NCBI GenBank assembly: GCA_019635775.1
Contig: JAHBYU010000003.1
Coordinates: 1-64,000 of the forward strand
Reading direction: 5' to 3'
DNA from: Rhizobiaceae bacterium
Lineage (GTDB): Bacteria > Pseudomonadota > Alphaproteobacteria > Rhizobiales > Rhizobiaceae
Length of the DNA: 64,000 nt
Under the pieces are notes generated by a model, which was given only the letters and a program-made list of their open reading frames with translations, ran no database searches and had not been told where the DNA came from. The translations under genes were made by a program, and so were the position numbers. Below are positions 18,678-28,382 of this stretch, one piece after another (the first letter of the stretch is position 1; every line of letters starts with the position of its first letter).

Positions 18678-19724
18678 ATGGACTGGCGTCCGGCCGACAA
18701 TCGCTATGATGCGATGATCTACAACCGATGCGGCAATTCGGGACTCAAACTGCCTGCGATATCGCTGGGGCTCTGGCATAATTTCGGCGACGACACGCCG
18801 CACCAGGTCAAGCGCGATATCTGCCGCAAGGCGTTCGACCTCGGCATTACCCATTTCGATCTCGCCAACAATTACGGCCCGCCGCCCGGCTCGGCGGAGA
18901 TCGCCTTCGGCGACATACTGCGCACGGATTTCGCAGGCTTCCGCGACGAACTGGTGATCTCGACCAAGGCGGGCTACGGCATGTGGCCCGGTCCCTATGG
19001 CGAATGGGGCAGCCGCAAATATGTGCTGTCCAGCCTCGACCAGAGCCTGAAACGCATGGGGCTCGACTATGTCGACATCTTCTATTCCCATCGCTTCGAC
19101 CCGGATACGCCGCTGGAGGAGACGATGGGCGCGCTGGACAGCGCGGTGCGCGCCGGCAAGGCGCTCTATGTCGGGATATCTTCCTACAACTCTCAGCGGA
19201 CCCGCGAGGCCGCTTCAATCCTGCGTTCGCTTGGCACGCCCTTCATCATCCACCAGCCCAGCTATTCGATGATCAACCGCTGGGTCGAGGAAGATGGATT
19301 GCTGGACACGCTGGACGGGCTGGGCATCGGCTCGATCGTCTTCTCGCCGCTCGCGCAGGGCATGCTGACGTCCAAGTATCTCGGCGGCATTCCCAAGGAC
19401 AGCCGCGTCACGCAGGGCAAGTCGCTGCGCGAAAGCTTCCTGTCCGAAGAGACTCTGGAAAACATCCGCGCGCTGGACGCGATCGCCCAGAAGCGACGTC
19501 AGACCCTGGCACAGATGGCGCTTGCCTGGGTGCTGCGCGGCGGCCGCGTGACCACCGCGCTTATAGGCGCAAGCAAGGTTTCGCAGGTCGAGGATTGCGT
19601 CGGCGCGCTGGCAAATCTCGATTTCACCAATAGCGAGCTTGCGGAGATCGATCGCTACGCCAAGGACGCCAACATCAACCTCTGGGCCAATTCGGCCGAG
19701 CGCGAGGGTCCTGCCAGAAAATAG
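18678..19724 (+). CDS. aldo/keto reductase, glyceraldehyde 3-phosphate reductase-like
   Basis: The product is 348 residues from the ATG at 18678 (an in-frame GTG sits just before it); AGGAGGAAG lies upstream. The barrel shows the AKR tetrad regions: FDLANNYGPPPGSAE (Asp, Tyr), STKAGYG (Lys) and FYSHRFDPDTPLEE (His). The WPGPYGEWGSRKY segment and length match the YghZ/Gpr subgroup, which reduces L-glyceraldehyde 3-phosphate and other aldehydes with NADPH. Thirty bases after gnd and closely followed by the GH43 gene, so probably one carbohydrate-related unit. Confidence 0.85.
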   Translation: MDWRPADNRYDAMIYNRCGNSGLKLPAISLGLWHNFGDDTPHQVKRDICRKAFDLGITHFDLANNYGPPPGSAEIAFGDILRTDFAGFRDELVISTKAGYGMWPGPYGEWGSRKYVLSSLDQSLKRMGLDYVDIFYSHRFDPDTPLEETMGALDSAVRAGKALYVGISSYNSQRTREAASILRSLGTPFIIHQPSYSMINRWVEEDGLLDTLDGLGIGSIVFSPLAQGMLTSKYLGGIPKDSRVTQGKSLRESFLSEETLENIRALDAIAQKRRQTLAQMALAWVLRGGRVTTALIGASKVSQVEDCVGALANLDFTNSELAEIDRYAKDANINLWANSAEREGPARK

Positions 19725-19758
19725 GCCCTCAAAGCGACAGGAAAGCAGGTTCGCCGCG

Positions 19759-21366
19759 ATGATCCGCAACCCGATTCTCCCGGGCTTCAACGCCGATCCT
19801 TCAATCTGCAGGGTCGGGACGGACTACTACATCGCCACCTCGACGTTCGAGTGGTATCCCGGTGTGCAGATCCACCACTCGACAGATCTCGTGAACTGGC
19901 GACTGGTCAAGCGGCCGCTCGATCGGGCAAGCCAGCTCGACATGCGGGGCAACCCGGATTCGGGCGGCGTGTGGGCGCCCTGCCTGTCGCACGCCGACGG
20001 CCTTTTCTGGCTTGTCTACACGGACGTGAAGCGGCTCGACGGCAACTTCAAGGACACGCACAACTATATCGTAACCGCCCCTGCGATCGAGGGACCGTGG
20101 TCTGATCCCGTTTACATAAACTCGTCGGGATTCGATCCATCGCTGTTTCATGACGACGACGGGAAAAAGTGGTTCCTGAACATGCTCTGGAACCATGTCT
20201 CGCATGGCGTGGGTGGCCAGCCGAAGACCCCATCCTTCGCCGGCATCCTTCTGCAGGAATACGATCCGGCGGCCGGGAGGCTCGTGGGGGCTGTCAAGAA
20301 TATCTTCAAGGGCTCTTCGCTCGGTCTGGTCGAGGGTCCGCATCTCTTCAAGCGCGGCGGCTGGTACTATCTGACGACCGCCGAGGGCGGCACAGGCTAC
20401 AGCCACGCCGTGACAATGGCGCGCTCGCGCAGCATCGACGGTCCTTACGAAATGCACCCCGACACGCATGTCATCACGTCGAAAGACGCGCCCGATGCCC
20501 CTCTGCAACGCGCCGGACACGGCCAGATCATCGAGACGCCGGATGGCGAATTCTACCACACGCACCTCTGCTCGCGGCCTCTTGCCGGCCTGCGCCGCTC
20601 ACCGCTCGGGCGCGAGACCGCCATCCAGAAGTGCGTCTGGGGTGACGACGGCTGGCTCAGGCTGTCGCATGGGTCGGCGGTGCCGGAGCTTGACGTTGAG
20701 GCGCCCGAAGGCGCAGCCGCTGGCCCGCTGGAAACGGCAAAGCGCCACGACTTCGATGCGCCCGAACTGCCGCTCGATTTCCAGTGGTTGCGCACACCGT
20801 TTTCGGAACGGATCTTCTCGCTCACCGAAAGGCCGGGCCACCTGCGCCTGATCGGGCGTGAATCGATCGGCAGTTTCTTCGAGCAGGCCCTGGTGGCGCG
20901 GCGTCAGGACCATTTCTCGTTTCGCGCCGAGACGGATGCGGACTTCGCGCCCGACACGTTCCAGCAGGCCGCGGGGCTGACGCTCTACTATAACCGGCAC
21001 AAGTTCCATTTTCTCGCCATCACGCACGACCCAAGGCTCGGTCGCGTGCTTACGATCATGAGTTGCCTAGGCGACTGGCCCGATGGGAAACTGACATTCC
21101 CGCTTGCCGAACCGGTTGCGCTGAACGCGGGGCCTGTAGGCTTGGCTGCGGATGTCGACGGGGCGGCGCTTCGCTTCAGCTACCGGCAGGGCGGCGGAAG
21201 CTGGCAGGCGGTCGGCCCGGTTCTCGATGCAAGCGTGGTCTCCGATGAGGCCGGACGCGGTGAGCACGGCTCGTTTACCGGAGCCTTCGTCGGCATGGTC
21301 GCCTTCGATACAAGCGGCCAGGCCCGGCATGCGGACTTCGATTATTTCGACTATCACAACGACTGA
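19759..21366 (+). CDS. glycoside hydrolase family 43 (beta-xylosidase/arabinofuranosidase)
   Basis: The product is 535 residues from MIRNPILPGFNADPSICRVG. The GH43 five-blade propeller has the catalytic base aspartate in NADPSI near residue 12, the pKa-setting aspartate in SGFDPSLFHDDDG and the acid glutamate in GLVEGPHLFKRGGWYYL. A C-terminal beta-sandwich from about residue 330 matches the accessory domain of XynB-type beta-xylosidases. No signal peptide, so it should act in the cytosol on imported xylo- or arabino-oligosaccharides. The frame opens upstream, but homology begins at this ATG. Confidence 0.88.
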   Translation: MIRNPILPGFNADPSICRVGTDYYIATSTFEWYPGVQIHHSTDLVNWRLVKRPLDRASQLDMRGNPDSGGVWAPCLSHADGLFWLVYTDVKRLDGNFKDTHNYIVTAPAIEGPWSDPVYINSSGFDPSLFHDDDGKKWFLNMLWNHVSHGVGGQPKTPSFAGILLQEYDPAAGRLVGAVKNIFKGSSLGLVEGPHLFKRGGWYYLTTAEGGTGYSHAVTMARSRSIDGPYEMHPDTHVITSKDAPDAPLQRAGHGQIIETPDGEFYHTHLCSRPLAGLRRSPLGRETAIQKCVWGDDGWLRLSHGSAVPELDVEAPEGAAAGPLETAKRHDFDAPELPLDFQWLRTPFSERIFSLTERPGHLRLIGRESIGSFFEQALVARRQDHFSFRAETDADFAPDTFQQAAGLTLYYNRHKFHFLAITHDPRLGRVLTIMSCLGDWPDGKLTFPLAEPVALNAGPVGLAADVDGAALRFSYRQGGGSWQAVGPVLDASVVSDEAGRGEHGSFTGAFVGMVAFDTSGQARHADFDYFDYHND

Positions 21367-21374
21367 AACGAAGA

Positions 21375-21395
21375 CGGCCGGGACTTGCCCGGCCG
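21375..21395. terminator. hairpin terminator after GH43 gene
   Basis: CGGCCGGG-ACTTG-CCCGGCCG forms an eight-base GC stem followed by CATTTCATT on the plus strand. It lies nine bases after the GH43 stop and 20 bases before the convergent protease gene's stop, so it may serve both directions. Confidence 0.7.
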
Positions 21396-21415
21396 CATTT
21401 CATTAACCGGCTAAT

Positions 21416-22426
21416 TTACTTACCGGTTTTCTCGGCAATCCAGTCCTTGTAGTTGGATACCCGCGTGTAGACGCCGTAGGCATTGGCATGGCCGCAGGCC
21501 GCTGCGGCATCCATCGGACCTTCGCCCCAGCTCACCACGCCTATCTGGACGGGACCATCCGGCCCTTCCGAAAAGAGCGGGCCACCGCTGTCGCCGTTGC
21601 AGGCGTCGCGCACGCCGCTGGAGGTTCCGGCGCAGATCATGTTGTCGGTCAGCCGGTCGCTCATCGTATCCACAATCGAGCGTGTGGCGGTGCTGATGCC
21701 GGCGTCGGAATAGAGCATGCGGGGTGCGAAATTCCGCAGGATCATCTCAAGGTCGCGCGCGTAGATTGCCCGGATGCCTTCGTTGCAGGCGGCGTTCGGC
21801 TGCAATTCGATTTCGGCTTCCATCAGATTGACCGGAAAGCTGCCATTGTCCATGCGGCCCCAGCCGGTCACACGCACTTTGCCTGAGTCCTCGCCGCGGC
21901 TTTCGACCAGCTTGACGGTCGGCGCCGTGGCAGGCTCGGCCAGCTTGATAAGCGCGATGTCGTTGTCGAGTGTTATCTCGCTGTATCCTTCATGGCGCAC
22001 GATCTCGGCGACCGCATAGCGCTTGCCTTCCGTAAGCGCGGTCGCTTCCGTGAGGATCGTCACCGCAGTTGCCGGAATTGTCTGGCCACCATCGGTGACA
22101 CAGTGTGCAGCCGTCAGGACCCACTGCGGCGCGATCAGGCTGCCGCCGCAGAATTGTGCGTTGGCCTGCGAGATCACGCTGTCGTCCAGCATGCCGCTGG
22201 AAAGAAGCGCGACCTGGAACGGCCACTCTCCCGGATCGGCCTCGTTCCCGCCAAAGACGCGGTCGCCCGAATCTCCGGCTTCCTTTGCCTGTTCGGCGCG
22301 CGCCGCCGCGACGCGGCTGATCGGCGAAAGCTCTGGTCTCGCTTCCTGAGCCAAAGCCGCGCCGGCGGACATGGTTGACAACAAGGCGATCGCGGCAAGC
22401 GGCGCCAGACAATTCGTGCGGTCCAA
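21416..22426 (-). CDS. secreted trypsin-like serine protease (S1)
   Basis: The 336-residue preproprotein has a signal peptide ending near ALAQ (27) and a pro-region to Arg56. The mature N terminus would be VFGG at 57. The triad is His108 (LTAAHC), Asp156 (LDNDIALIKL) and Ser280 (CNGDSGGPLF). Asp274, six residues before the serine, is the position that gives trypsin-like Arg/Lys specificity. Several cysteine pairs are present, as expected for an exported protein. It is divergent from a second S1-fold protease gene across a 270-base spacer. No substrate is implied by neighbours. Confidence 0.9.
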   Translation of the reverse strand: MDRTNCLAPLAAIALLSTMSAGAALAQEARPELSPISRVAAARAEQAKEAGDSGDRVFGGNEADPGEWPFQVALLSSGMLDDSVISQANAQFCGGSLIAPQWVLTAAHCVTDGGQTIPATAVTILTEATALTEGKRYAVAEIVRHEGYSEITLDNDIALIKLAEPATAPTVKLVESRGEDSGKVRVTGWGRMDNGSFPVNLMEAEIELQPNAACNEGIRAIYARDLEMILRNFAPRMLYSDAGISTATRSIVDTMSDRLTDNMICAGTSSGVRDACNGDSGGPLFSEGPDGPVQIGVVSWGEGPMDAAAACGHANAYGVYTRVSNYKDWIAEKTGK

Positions 22427-22696
22427 ATTTACCTCCTGAGACTTTTCCCGTCGAACGCGGAGGCAAGATCAAACCCCGGAGCCCTTCACCCGCGTCGGCA
22501 CATAATAGACCTCGAAAGGCCTAACGACAGCGATTTGTGGTTTCCAATCATGAATAATTTTGGGCACTATGCCGGCCTGTCGAGGGCCAACAAGCGGGGT
22601 TTCTGGGGCAAGGGCGATAGTTTTCCCTCCATCACGATCTCGACATAGTTTACGTTAAGTGATGCGGCCCTTGCTGACTTTTGGGAGAGTCTCACA

Positions 22697-23782
22697 GTGA
22701 ATAAACTTGCTAACGGAATTGCACTGCTTGCACTTGCCTCGACTGCGGTCTGGGCGGTGCCTGCCTTCGCCCAGATGGGCAAGGCAAATTCGGGTAATGG
22801 GGAGCAGCCGAGGTCTGCGCCGGGGGGCGTGGAAATCAGCCGCGACGCAAAACCCATCGCGGTGCCCAAGGTGGAAGACGGAGAATCGTCGCGCGCCGCT
22901 CCGGCTGACGAGAACAAGGCGGTGGAGGCCATGGGCATGGTCACCCGTTCCGCCGACGGCAATGTCACCCGTACCGCGCCGAGCGACGAGATCAAGAACC
23001 TCGTCATCGAGGAAATGAAGCGCGAGGCTGGTAAGGGTACGCTCAATCTCGACAAGTCTGGCGACCCCTCATTCGAGAACGAGGAAGAAGCCGGCCGACA
23101 GATCTTCGGCGCCGACGACCGCGTCCAGATCCAGAACACCAAGGTCTACCCTTTCCGGGCTTTCGGCTACATCCAGGCGCAATCCAAGGGCGGCACCGGA
23201 AGTTGCTCGGGCACTCTGATCGGCCCGCGCACCGTGCTGACGGCCGCGCATTGCGTTTACAGCGTGGATGACCAGGAATGGCTGACAGACGTTCTGTTCG
23301 CACCCGGCCTGAACGGTCTCGATGATGCTCCGTTCGGCGCCTATCCGGCCGAATCCATGACCATCCTGGAAGGCTTCATCACCAACTACCAGGGGTTCTA
23401 CGGTTCGGTCGTGCCATGGGACCTCGGCGTCATCACGCTGAAGGACCCGATCGGCGACAATCTCGGCTGGCTCGGCTATGCGAATTATGACGGCCTCGCC
23501 GACTTTACTGCCAATATCGTCGGTTATCCGGGTGACAAGACCCCGGCTGCGCTGATGTGGCGCGCGACCTGCGAAGTCATGGCGGAGAATGTCGGCGTCG
23601 AGAACTTCGCTTATGACTGCGACACCTATCCGGGCTCCAGCGGATCGTCGGTTTATGCCTATGACGAGGGCCAGAAGCAGCGCGTCATTGTAGGCGTGAA
23701 CGTGGCCGAAAGCCCGCAGTTCAACACGGCGGTGCGCCTCAACGCAGCGTATGTCGCCTGGGTGAACAGCCTCTGGAAGTAA
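22697..23782 (+). CDS. secreted V8/glutamyl endopeptidase-like serine protease (S1B)
   Basis: The product is 361 residues with a GTG start and GGGAGAG eight bases upstream. A signal peptide ends near PAFAQ (26). A pro-region of about 110 residues contains two similar segments (SSRAAPADENKAVEAM and VTRTAPSDEIKNLVIEEM). Processing near FGADDR (137-142) would resemble that of glutamyl endopeptidases. The triad is His185 (LTAAHC), Asp242 (PWDLGVI) and Ser315 (YPGSSGSSVY). The GSSGSS form places it in the S1B group, distinct from the adjacent S1A-type enzyme. Confidence 0.88.
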   Translation: MNKLANGIALLALASTAVWAVPAFAQMGKANSGNGEQPRSAPGGVEISRDAKPIAVPKVEDGESSRAAPADENKAVEAMGMVTRSADGNVTRTAPSDEIKNLVIEEMKREAGKGTLNLDKSGDPSFENEEEAGRQIFGADDRVQIQNTKVYPFRAFGYIQAQSKGGTGSCSGTLIGPRTVLTAAHCVYSVDDQEWLTDVLFAPGLNGLDDAPFGAYPAESMTILEGFITNYQGFYGSVVPWDLGVITLKDPIGDNLGWLGYANYDGLADFTANIVGYPGDKTPAALMWRATCEVMAENVGVENFAYDCDTYPGSSGSSVYAYDEGQKQRVIVGVNVAESPQFNTAVRLNAAYVAWVNSLWK

Positions 23783-23797
23783 CCGGCGCGGTATCCG

Positions 23798-23820
23798 CCG
23801 AAGCCGGCTATCGGCTTCGG
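23798..23820 (+). terminator. hairpin after S1B protease
   Basis: CCGAAGCCG-GCTAT-CGGCTTCGG is a nine-base perfect stem 15 bases after the protease stop. The run after it (CATATCTGC) is only weakly T-rich. Confidence 0.6.
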
Positions 23821-23837
23821 CATATCTGCTGCAACAA

Positions 23838-23863
23838 CGCGTCCCGCTTTATCGCGGGGCGCG
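23838..23863 (-). terminator. hairpin at the end of actR
   Basis: CGCGTCCCGC, a six-base loop, then GCGGGGCGCG: a ten-base stem with one G-T pair. It includes the actR stop codon and last codons. The minus-strand sequence after it is TTGTTGC, a weak T run. It may terminate actS-actR transcription. Confidence 0.45.
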
Positions 23864-24406
23864 TTTTGCCAATATGCGCTGAAGCGTGCGGCGGTGCATG
23901 TTGAGCCGCCTTGCCGTTTCTGAGACGTTGCGGTCGCACATCTCGTAGACGCGCTGGATGTGCTCCCAGCGAACGCGGTCGGCAGACATCGGGTTTTCAG
24001 GCGGTGCGGCGCGCTCGCCGGACGTACGCGTAAGCGCGGCGTAAATCTCGTCGGCGTCGGCGGGCTTGGAGAGATAGTCGACCGCGCCGAGCTTCACAGC
24101 CGTCACTGCGGTTGCGATGTTGCCATAGCCGGTCAGGATAATCGCGCGGGCATCTTCCCGGCCTTCACGAATCGCAGCGACCACATCCAGCCCGTTGCCG
24201 TCGCCAAGCCGCATGTCGACGACAGCGAAAGCCGGCGGCTTCGCCCGTGCCTTTGCGACCGCTTCCTCGACGCTCTCGGCGGTATCCACGGAGAAACCTC
24301 GGCCTTCCATGGCGCGTGCGAGCCTCGTCAGGAACGGTTTGTCGTCATCGACGATCAGCAAGAGGGGCTCGCCCGAAATCCGGGCCGTTTCGTCCGCAGT
24401 CATCAT
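23849..24406 (-). CDS. actR: redox response regulator ActR/RegA/PrrA
   Basis: The 185-residue product has a receiver domain (about 14-130) with acidic residues near 20-22, phosphorylation site Asp64 in VVDMRLGDGNGLD and the lysine in LSKPADADE. The C-terminal Fis-type helix-turn-helix ETARRLNMHRRTLQRILAKRAPR is the near-invariant DNA-binding segment of the RegA/PrrA/ActR family. It acts with ActS, encoded just upstream, to control redox-responsive genes such as respiration and nitrogen or carbon fixation. A second Met (24403) is an equally possible start. Confidence 0.95.
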   Translation of the reverse strand: MMTADETARISGEPLLLIVDDDKPFLTRLARAMEGRGFSVDTAESVEEAVAKARAKPPAFAVVDMRLGDGNGLDVVAAIREGREDARAIILTGYGNIATAVTAVKLGAVDYLSKPADADEIYAALTRTSGERAAPPENPMSADRVRWEHIQRVYEMCDRNVSETARRLNMHRRTLQRILAKRAPR

Positions 24407-24480
24407 CCTGGGTCCGTACTTTCTTCTTTTCAGCCCTCAAATATGACCTGTGCGCCGGCTTGTCCAACTTTTGCCGCGAT

Positions 24481-25800
24481 TCAGGCCGTGTCGAACATGC
24501 GCTCGGGTACCCGCGCCGGCGCAACGAATGCGGCGAGCGGCCACGAAATGTCGACGATCGCGCCCTCGCCCGGCGTATTCGAGTTGCGAAAGGAAAGCGT
24601 CGCACCTGATCGTTCGAGCAGGGTCTTTGCGATGAAGAGCCCCAGTCCGAGCCCGCCGCCACGCTCCGCACCCTGACGCGTCGACATGTAGGGTTCGCCG
24701 ATCCGGCCAACCACTTCAGGGGGAAAGCCCGGCCCATCATCCACGATGGTGAAGGCGACCTGGCTCTCATCCCACTGCCAGCGGACAACAACCTTTTCCT
24801 TTGCGAAATCGACGGCGTTCTCGACAAGATTGCCCAGTCCGTAGATCAGGCCCGGATTGCGTCGCCCGACCGGTTCCGGCCCAAGCCTTTCGCCCGGTTC
24901 AAGCACGATCGTTATGCCGAAATCGCGATGCGGAGCGGTAACCTCCTCGACGAGGGAGGTGAGCGGCAGGCGCGCCAGATGCGCCTCGCTTTCGGTCGAC
25001 AGGCTGGTCAGCCGCTTAAGAATCTCCCGGCAGCGCTCCGTCTGCGAGCGCAGGAGCTTCACGTCCTCGGCATGGGCGCTGCCGGAACCGAGGGAGCGCT
25101 CCATTTCGCGGGCGACCAGCGCGATCGTGGCAAGCGGCGTGCCAAGTTCATGGGCGGCCGCGGCGGCCAGACCGTCAAGCGCCGACAGGTGCTGTTCGCG
25201 CTGAAGCACCAGTTCCGTTGCCGAAAGGGCATTTGCAAGCAGGCGCGCTTCCTTGGCGACGCGGAATGCGTAGATGCCGGTGAAGGCTATTGACGAAGAA
25301 AGCGCGACCCAAACGCCGGCCACATAGACGAACGGCATCGCAAGGTCGGCGCCGTCGAACCAGGGCAGAGGCAGGTGAAAGAAGCCAAGAAGAGTGGCCA
25401 TCGCGATGACAAGGCCGCCCAGCCCGGCGGTCATCGCCAGTGGCAGCGCCGTGGCCGATACGACGACGGGTACGGTCAAAAGCAGCGCGAAGGGATTGGT
25501 GAGGCCGCCGGTCATGTAGAGCAGGCCGGCGAGTTGCAGTGCATCGAAGGTCAGGATCGCGAAGGCGGCAGATGGTGACAGGCGATGCGACGGCGGATAA
25601 TCGAGCGCCAGATAGACATTCAGCGCGGCCGAACTGGCGATCAGCGCGAAACACGACAGGATGGGAAGCGGGAAAGACAGCCCAAAGGCCACGAAGAGGA
25701 CGGTGATGCTTTGGCCCACGATAGCAAGCCAGCGCAATCTCACCAGCGTGTTAAGGCGAAGCCTGTGGCTGAGGCCGAGATCGAGCACGTTGTCAGACAT
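24481..25800 (-). CDS. actS: redox sensor histidine kinase ActS/RegB/PrrB
   Basis: The 439-residue product has about six transmembrane helices in residues 22-180. The quinone-binding GGLTNPF motif of RegB kinases is at 98-104. Phosphoacceptor His217 is in AAAHELGTPLATIALVAREMER. The redox-active cysteine equivalent to that of RegB is present as Cys257 in QTERCREILKRL. N- and G-boxes follow (NLVENAVDFA, DDGPGFP, GLGLGLF). All key residues are intact, so redox sensing is likely functional. The partner ActR gene lies 74 bases downstream. Confidence 0.95.
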   Translation of the reverse strand: MSDNVLDLGLSHRLRLNTLVRLRWLAIVGQSITVLFVAFGLSFPLPILSCFALIASSAALNVYLALDYPPSHRLSPSAAFAILTFDALQLAGLLYMTGGLTNPFALLLTVPVVVSATALPLAMTAGLGGLVIAMATLLGFFHLPLPWFDGADLAMPFVYVAGVWVALSSSIAFTGIYAFRVAKEARLLANALSATELVLQREQHLSALDGLAAAAAHELGTPLATIALVAREMERSLGSGSAHAEDVKLLRSQTERCREILKRLTSLSTESEAHLARLPLTSLVEEVTAPHRDFGITIVLEPGERLGPEPVGRRNPGLIYGLGNLVENAVDFAKEKVVVRWQWDESQVAFTIVDDGPGFPPEVVGRIGEPYMSTRQGAERGGGLGLGLFIAKTLLERSGATLSFRNSNTPGEGAIVDISWPLAAFVAPARVPERMFDTA

Positions 25801-25865
25801 GGACTTCCTGCTTGCGGATCATTCCGCCGTCCGTGTGGTTAAGTCCGGCACGGCTGCTCCGCAAC

Positions 25866-28337
25866 CTATTTCGCGCGCGGCTTGGCGCGCGAGGTCGCTT
25901 CCGCAACAAGCGGATCTTCGGGCCATACGTGTTTCGGATAGCGACCGCGCATGTCGGCGCGTACGTCGGACCATGAGCCGCGCCAGAAGCCGGGCAGGTC
26001 GCGCGTCGTCTGGATTGTACGGTGAGCCGGCGAAAGCAGCTCAAGCGTAAGCAACACCTTACCATCGGCGATTGTGGGATGCCGGTCCATTCCGAAGAGC
26101 TCCTGCACCCTGATGGCAAGGACAGGCCATTCGCCGTCATAGAGGATCGGAACGCGGCTGCCCGAAGGAGCGTCGAAATGGGTCGGCGCCAGCTTGTCGA
26201 TCCGACGCTGCAGATCGTGCGGCACCAGCGACATCAGCGCGTCGCGCAAGGCAACCGCGTCGATGTGCCCGAGTGATGCTTCGCCACGAAGATAGGGCAG
26301 CAGCCACTCGTCAAGCCGTGACACAAGGGCGTCGTCGGACATGGCGGGCCAAGGCTCGCCAAGTCCGCTGTGCAGCCAGGCGAGACGATGGCGGAGCGCC
26401 TCGGCCTCCTTGCTCCACGGAAGCAGGGAGAGCCCGTGCTGCCGGATGGCGTCGAGCACTGCGCGGTCGGCCTCCTCGCCGGAGGGAGCCGGCAGCATGC
26501 GCTCGGAGAGCATGATGGCTCCAAGCCGGGTCGTTTCCCGCACACGCACCGTTCGACGCGCCGGGTCGAAGGCGCTTTCCGTACGGATTTCGATCCGGTC
26601 GGCGAGGATGGCCCGAACATCATCTTCCGAAACCGAGGCGGCGGATGCGATGCGTGCACCTTGCGCCCTGCCCTGGAGATCGGCGACGACCAGGAAAGCC
26701 TCCCCGGCAAGCGGGTCAGCTGCGTCGATCTGCGCGCCGCTGCCATTGGCGAGAAGGAAGCGGCCGCGCTCGCCGCGCGCCTTCGCCACGCGATCTGGCC
26801 ATGCATGAAGAAGCAGCGCGCCGATGCTTTCGGAGGGAAAGAGTGCCTCACCTCCAACCGCTTGCAAGGCGGTCTGTTTCGACAGCCGTCCGGCAAGGCT
26901 CCGCGCGGCGGTGGCGCGCGGTCCCTTTTCAGTTCGGAAGCGGCCAAGCCGGCGTTCCAGGTCGACGCTGTCGCCGCCAAGGCCCCGTTCGGTGACCAGC
27001 ACCGCGAGTTGCGCGGCGAGTTCTGCTTGCCCTCTTGGCGCGGCCTCCGCGACCATGTGGGCGAGCCGCGCCGGCAGCGCCAGCCTGCGCATCGCCTCGC
27101 CTGCGGGGGTGAGCCGTCCTGCGTCGTCGATCGCGCCCAGACCTGCGAGCAGTGCCCGCGCCTCGCTGAGCGCAGGGCCTGGCGGCGGGTCGAGGAACCG
27201 CAGCGAAGCCGGTTCGGCAACGCCGAAAGCAGCACAGTCGAGAACAAGGCCTGAAAGCTCCGCCTGCAGAATTTCCGGAGGCGCGAAGGCAGGAAGCGCT
27301 GCCGTCTGCTCGGCGCGCCAGAGACGTATTGCGACGCCCGGTTCGGTGCGGCCGGCCCGACCGGCGCGCTGGTCGGCTGATGCGCGGGACACACGAACGG
27401 TCTCCAGCCGGGTGAGCCCGCTCGACGGTTCAAAACGGGGCTGCCGCGACATCCCGGAATCGATAACGACCCTGACGCCGTCGATGGTGATCGACGTTTC
27501 GGCGATCGATGTGGCAAGGACAACCTTGCGGCGACCGGTCGCCGAGGGACGGATCGCCGCGTCCTGCGCCTTGCCATCGAGCTGGCCGTAAAGAGGAACC
27601 ACGTCGACATGCGCCGGCAGACGATCCGCGAGCCGTTCGGCCGTCCGCTCGATCTCGCGCTGGCCGGGCAGGAAGGCAAGCACGCTGCCCTCTTCCGTCG
27701 CGACGGCTTCACGGATTGCCTTCGCCACCGCGTCCTCCACGGGCACGCCTGCAGAGCGTTCGTCGTGCCGGATATCGACGGGGAAGCTGCGTCCCTCGCT
27801 TTGAATCACCGGTGCATGGTCGAGCAGCTTCGCGACACGTGCACCGTCGAGCGTGGCGGACATCACGACAAGGCGCAGGTCGGGCCGCAAGGCTTCCTGA
27901 ACGTCGAGCGCCAGGGCAAGGCCGAGATCGCCGTCGAGCGAGCGCTCGTGGAATTCATCGAACAACACGGCGCCGACACCCGGAAGTTCCGGGTCGTCGA
28001 GGATCATGCGCGCAAGCACGCCTTCGGTGACAACCTGTATGCGCGTCGCTGCCGACATGCGGCTTTCCATGCGCATTGCATAACCGACCGTTTCGCCCGG
28101 CTCCTCGCCAAGCAGCGAAGCCATTCGGCGTGCCGCGGCGCGGGCAGCAAGTCGGCGTGGTTCCAGAAGAACGATCCGGCTGTCGGAAAGCCAGGGCGCT
28201 TCGAGCAACGAAAGAGGCACCAGCGTCGTCTTGCCGGCTCCGGGTGGCGCGACAAGAACCGCGTTGCGGCCGGCGTCGAGCGCAGCCCCCAGTTGCGGTA
28301 GCACTTCGGTAACCGGGAGCTTCGGCAGTTCAGGCAT
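25866..28337 (-). CDS. hrpB: ATP-dependent helicase HrpB
   Basis: The product is 823 residues from the Met beginning MPELPKLPVTEVLPQLG, which matches the usual HrpB N terminus; earlier in-frame Mets give up to 836. It has Walker A APPGAGKTT, the DEAH-box variant LFDEFHERS, SATLDG (motif III), motif VI DQRAGRAGR and the HrpB C-terminal domain. It is a cytosolic DExH helicase of unclear physiological role. The 65 bases to actS and the shared strand do not show co-function. Confidence 0.92.
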   Translation of the reverse strand: MPELPKLPVTEVLPQLGAALDAGRNAVLVAPPGAGKTTLVPLSLLEAPWLSDSRIVLLEPRRLAARAAARRMASLLGEEPGETVGYAMRMESRMSAATRIQVVTEGVLARMILDDPELPGVGAVLFDEFHERSLDGDLGLALALDVQEALRPDLRLVVMSATLDGARVAKLLDHAPVIQSEGRSFPVDIRHDERSAGVPVEDAVAKAIREAVATEEGSVLAFLPGQREIERTAERLADRLPAHVDVVPLYGQLDGKAQDAAIRPSATGRRKVVLATSIAETSITIDGVRVVIDSGMSRQPRFEPSSGLTRLETVRVSRASADQRAGRAGRTEPGVAIRLWRAEQTAALPAFAPPEILQAELSGLVLDCAAFGVAEPASLRFLDPPPGPALSEARALLAGLGAIDDAGRLTPAGEAMRRLALPARLAHMVAEAAPRGQAELAAQLAVLVTERGLGGDSVDLERRLGRFRTEKGPRATAARSLAGRLSKQTALQAVGGEALFPSESIGALLLHAWPDRVAKARGERGRFLLANGSGAQIDAADPLAGEAFLVVADLQGRAQGARIASAASVSEDDVRAILADRIEIRTESAFDPARRTVRVRETTRLGAIMLSERMLPAPSGEEADRAVLDAIRQHGLSLLPWSKEAEALRHRLAWLHSGLGEPWPAMSDDALVSRLDEWLLPYLRGEASLGHIDAVALRDALMSLVPHDLQRRIDKLAPTHFDAPSGSRVPILYDGEWPVLAIRVQELFGMDRHPTIADGKVLLTLELLSPAHRTIQTTRDLPGFWRGSWSDVRADMRGRYPKHVWPEDPLVAEATSRAKPRAK

Positions 28338-28382
28338 GGCGCGCGCCATATCAGCCTGCGTCGCGCCGCTCAACAAGGCCTC

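Noticed and set aside
26234-27712. 492-residue minus-strand frame within hrpB
   Set aside because: It is an out-of-frame shadow of hrpB on the same strand; the composition is Arg/Ser/Pro-rich and the helicase motifs are in the other frame.
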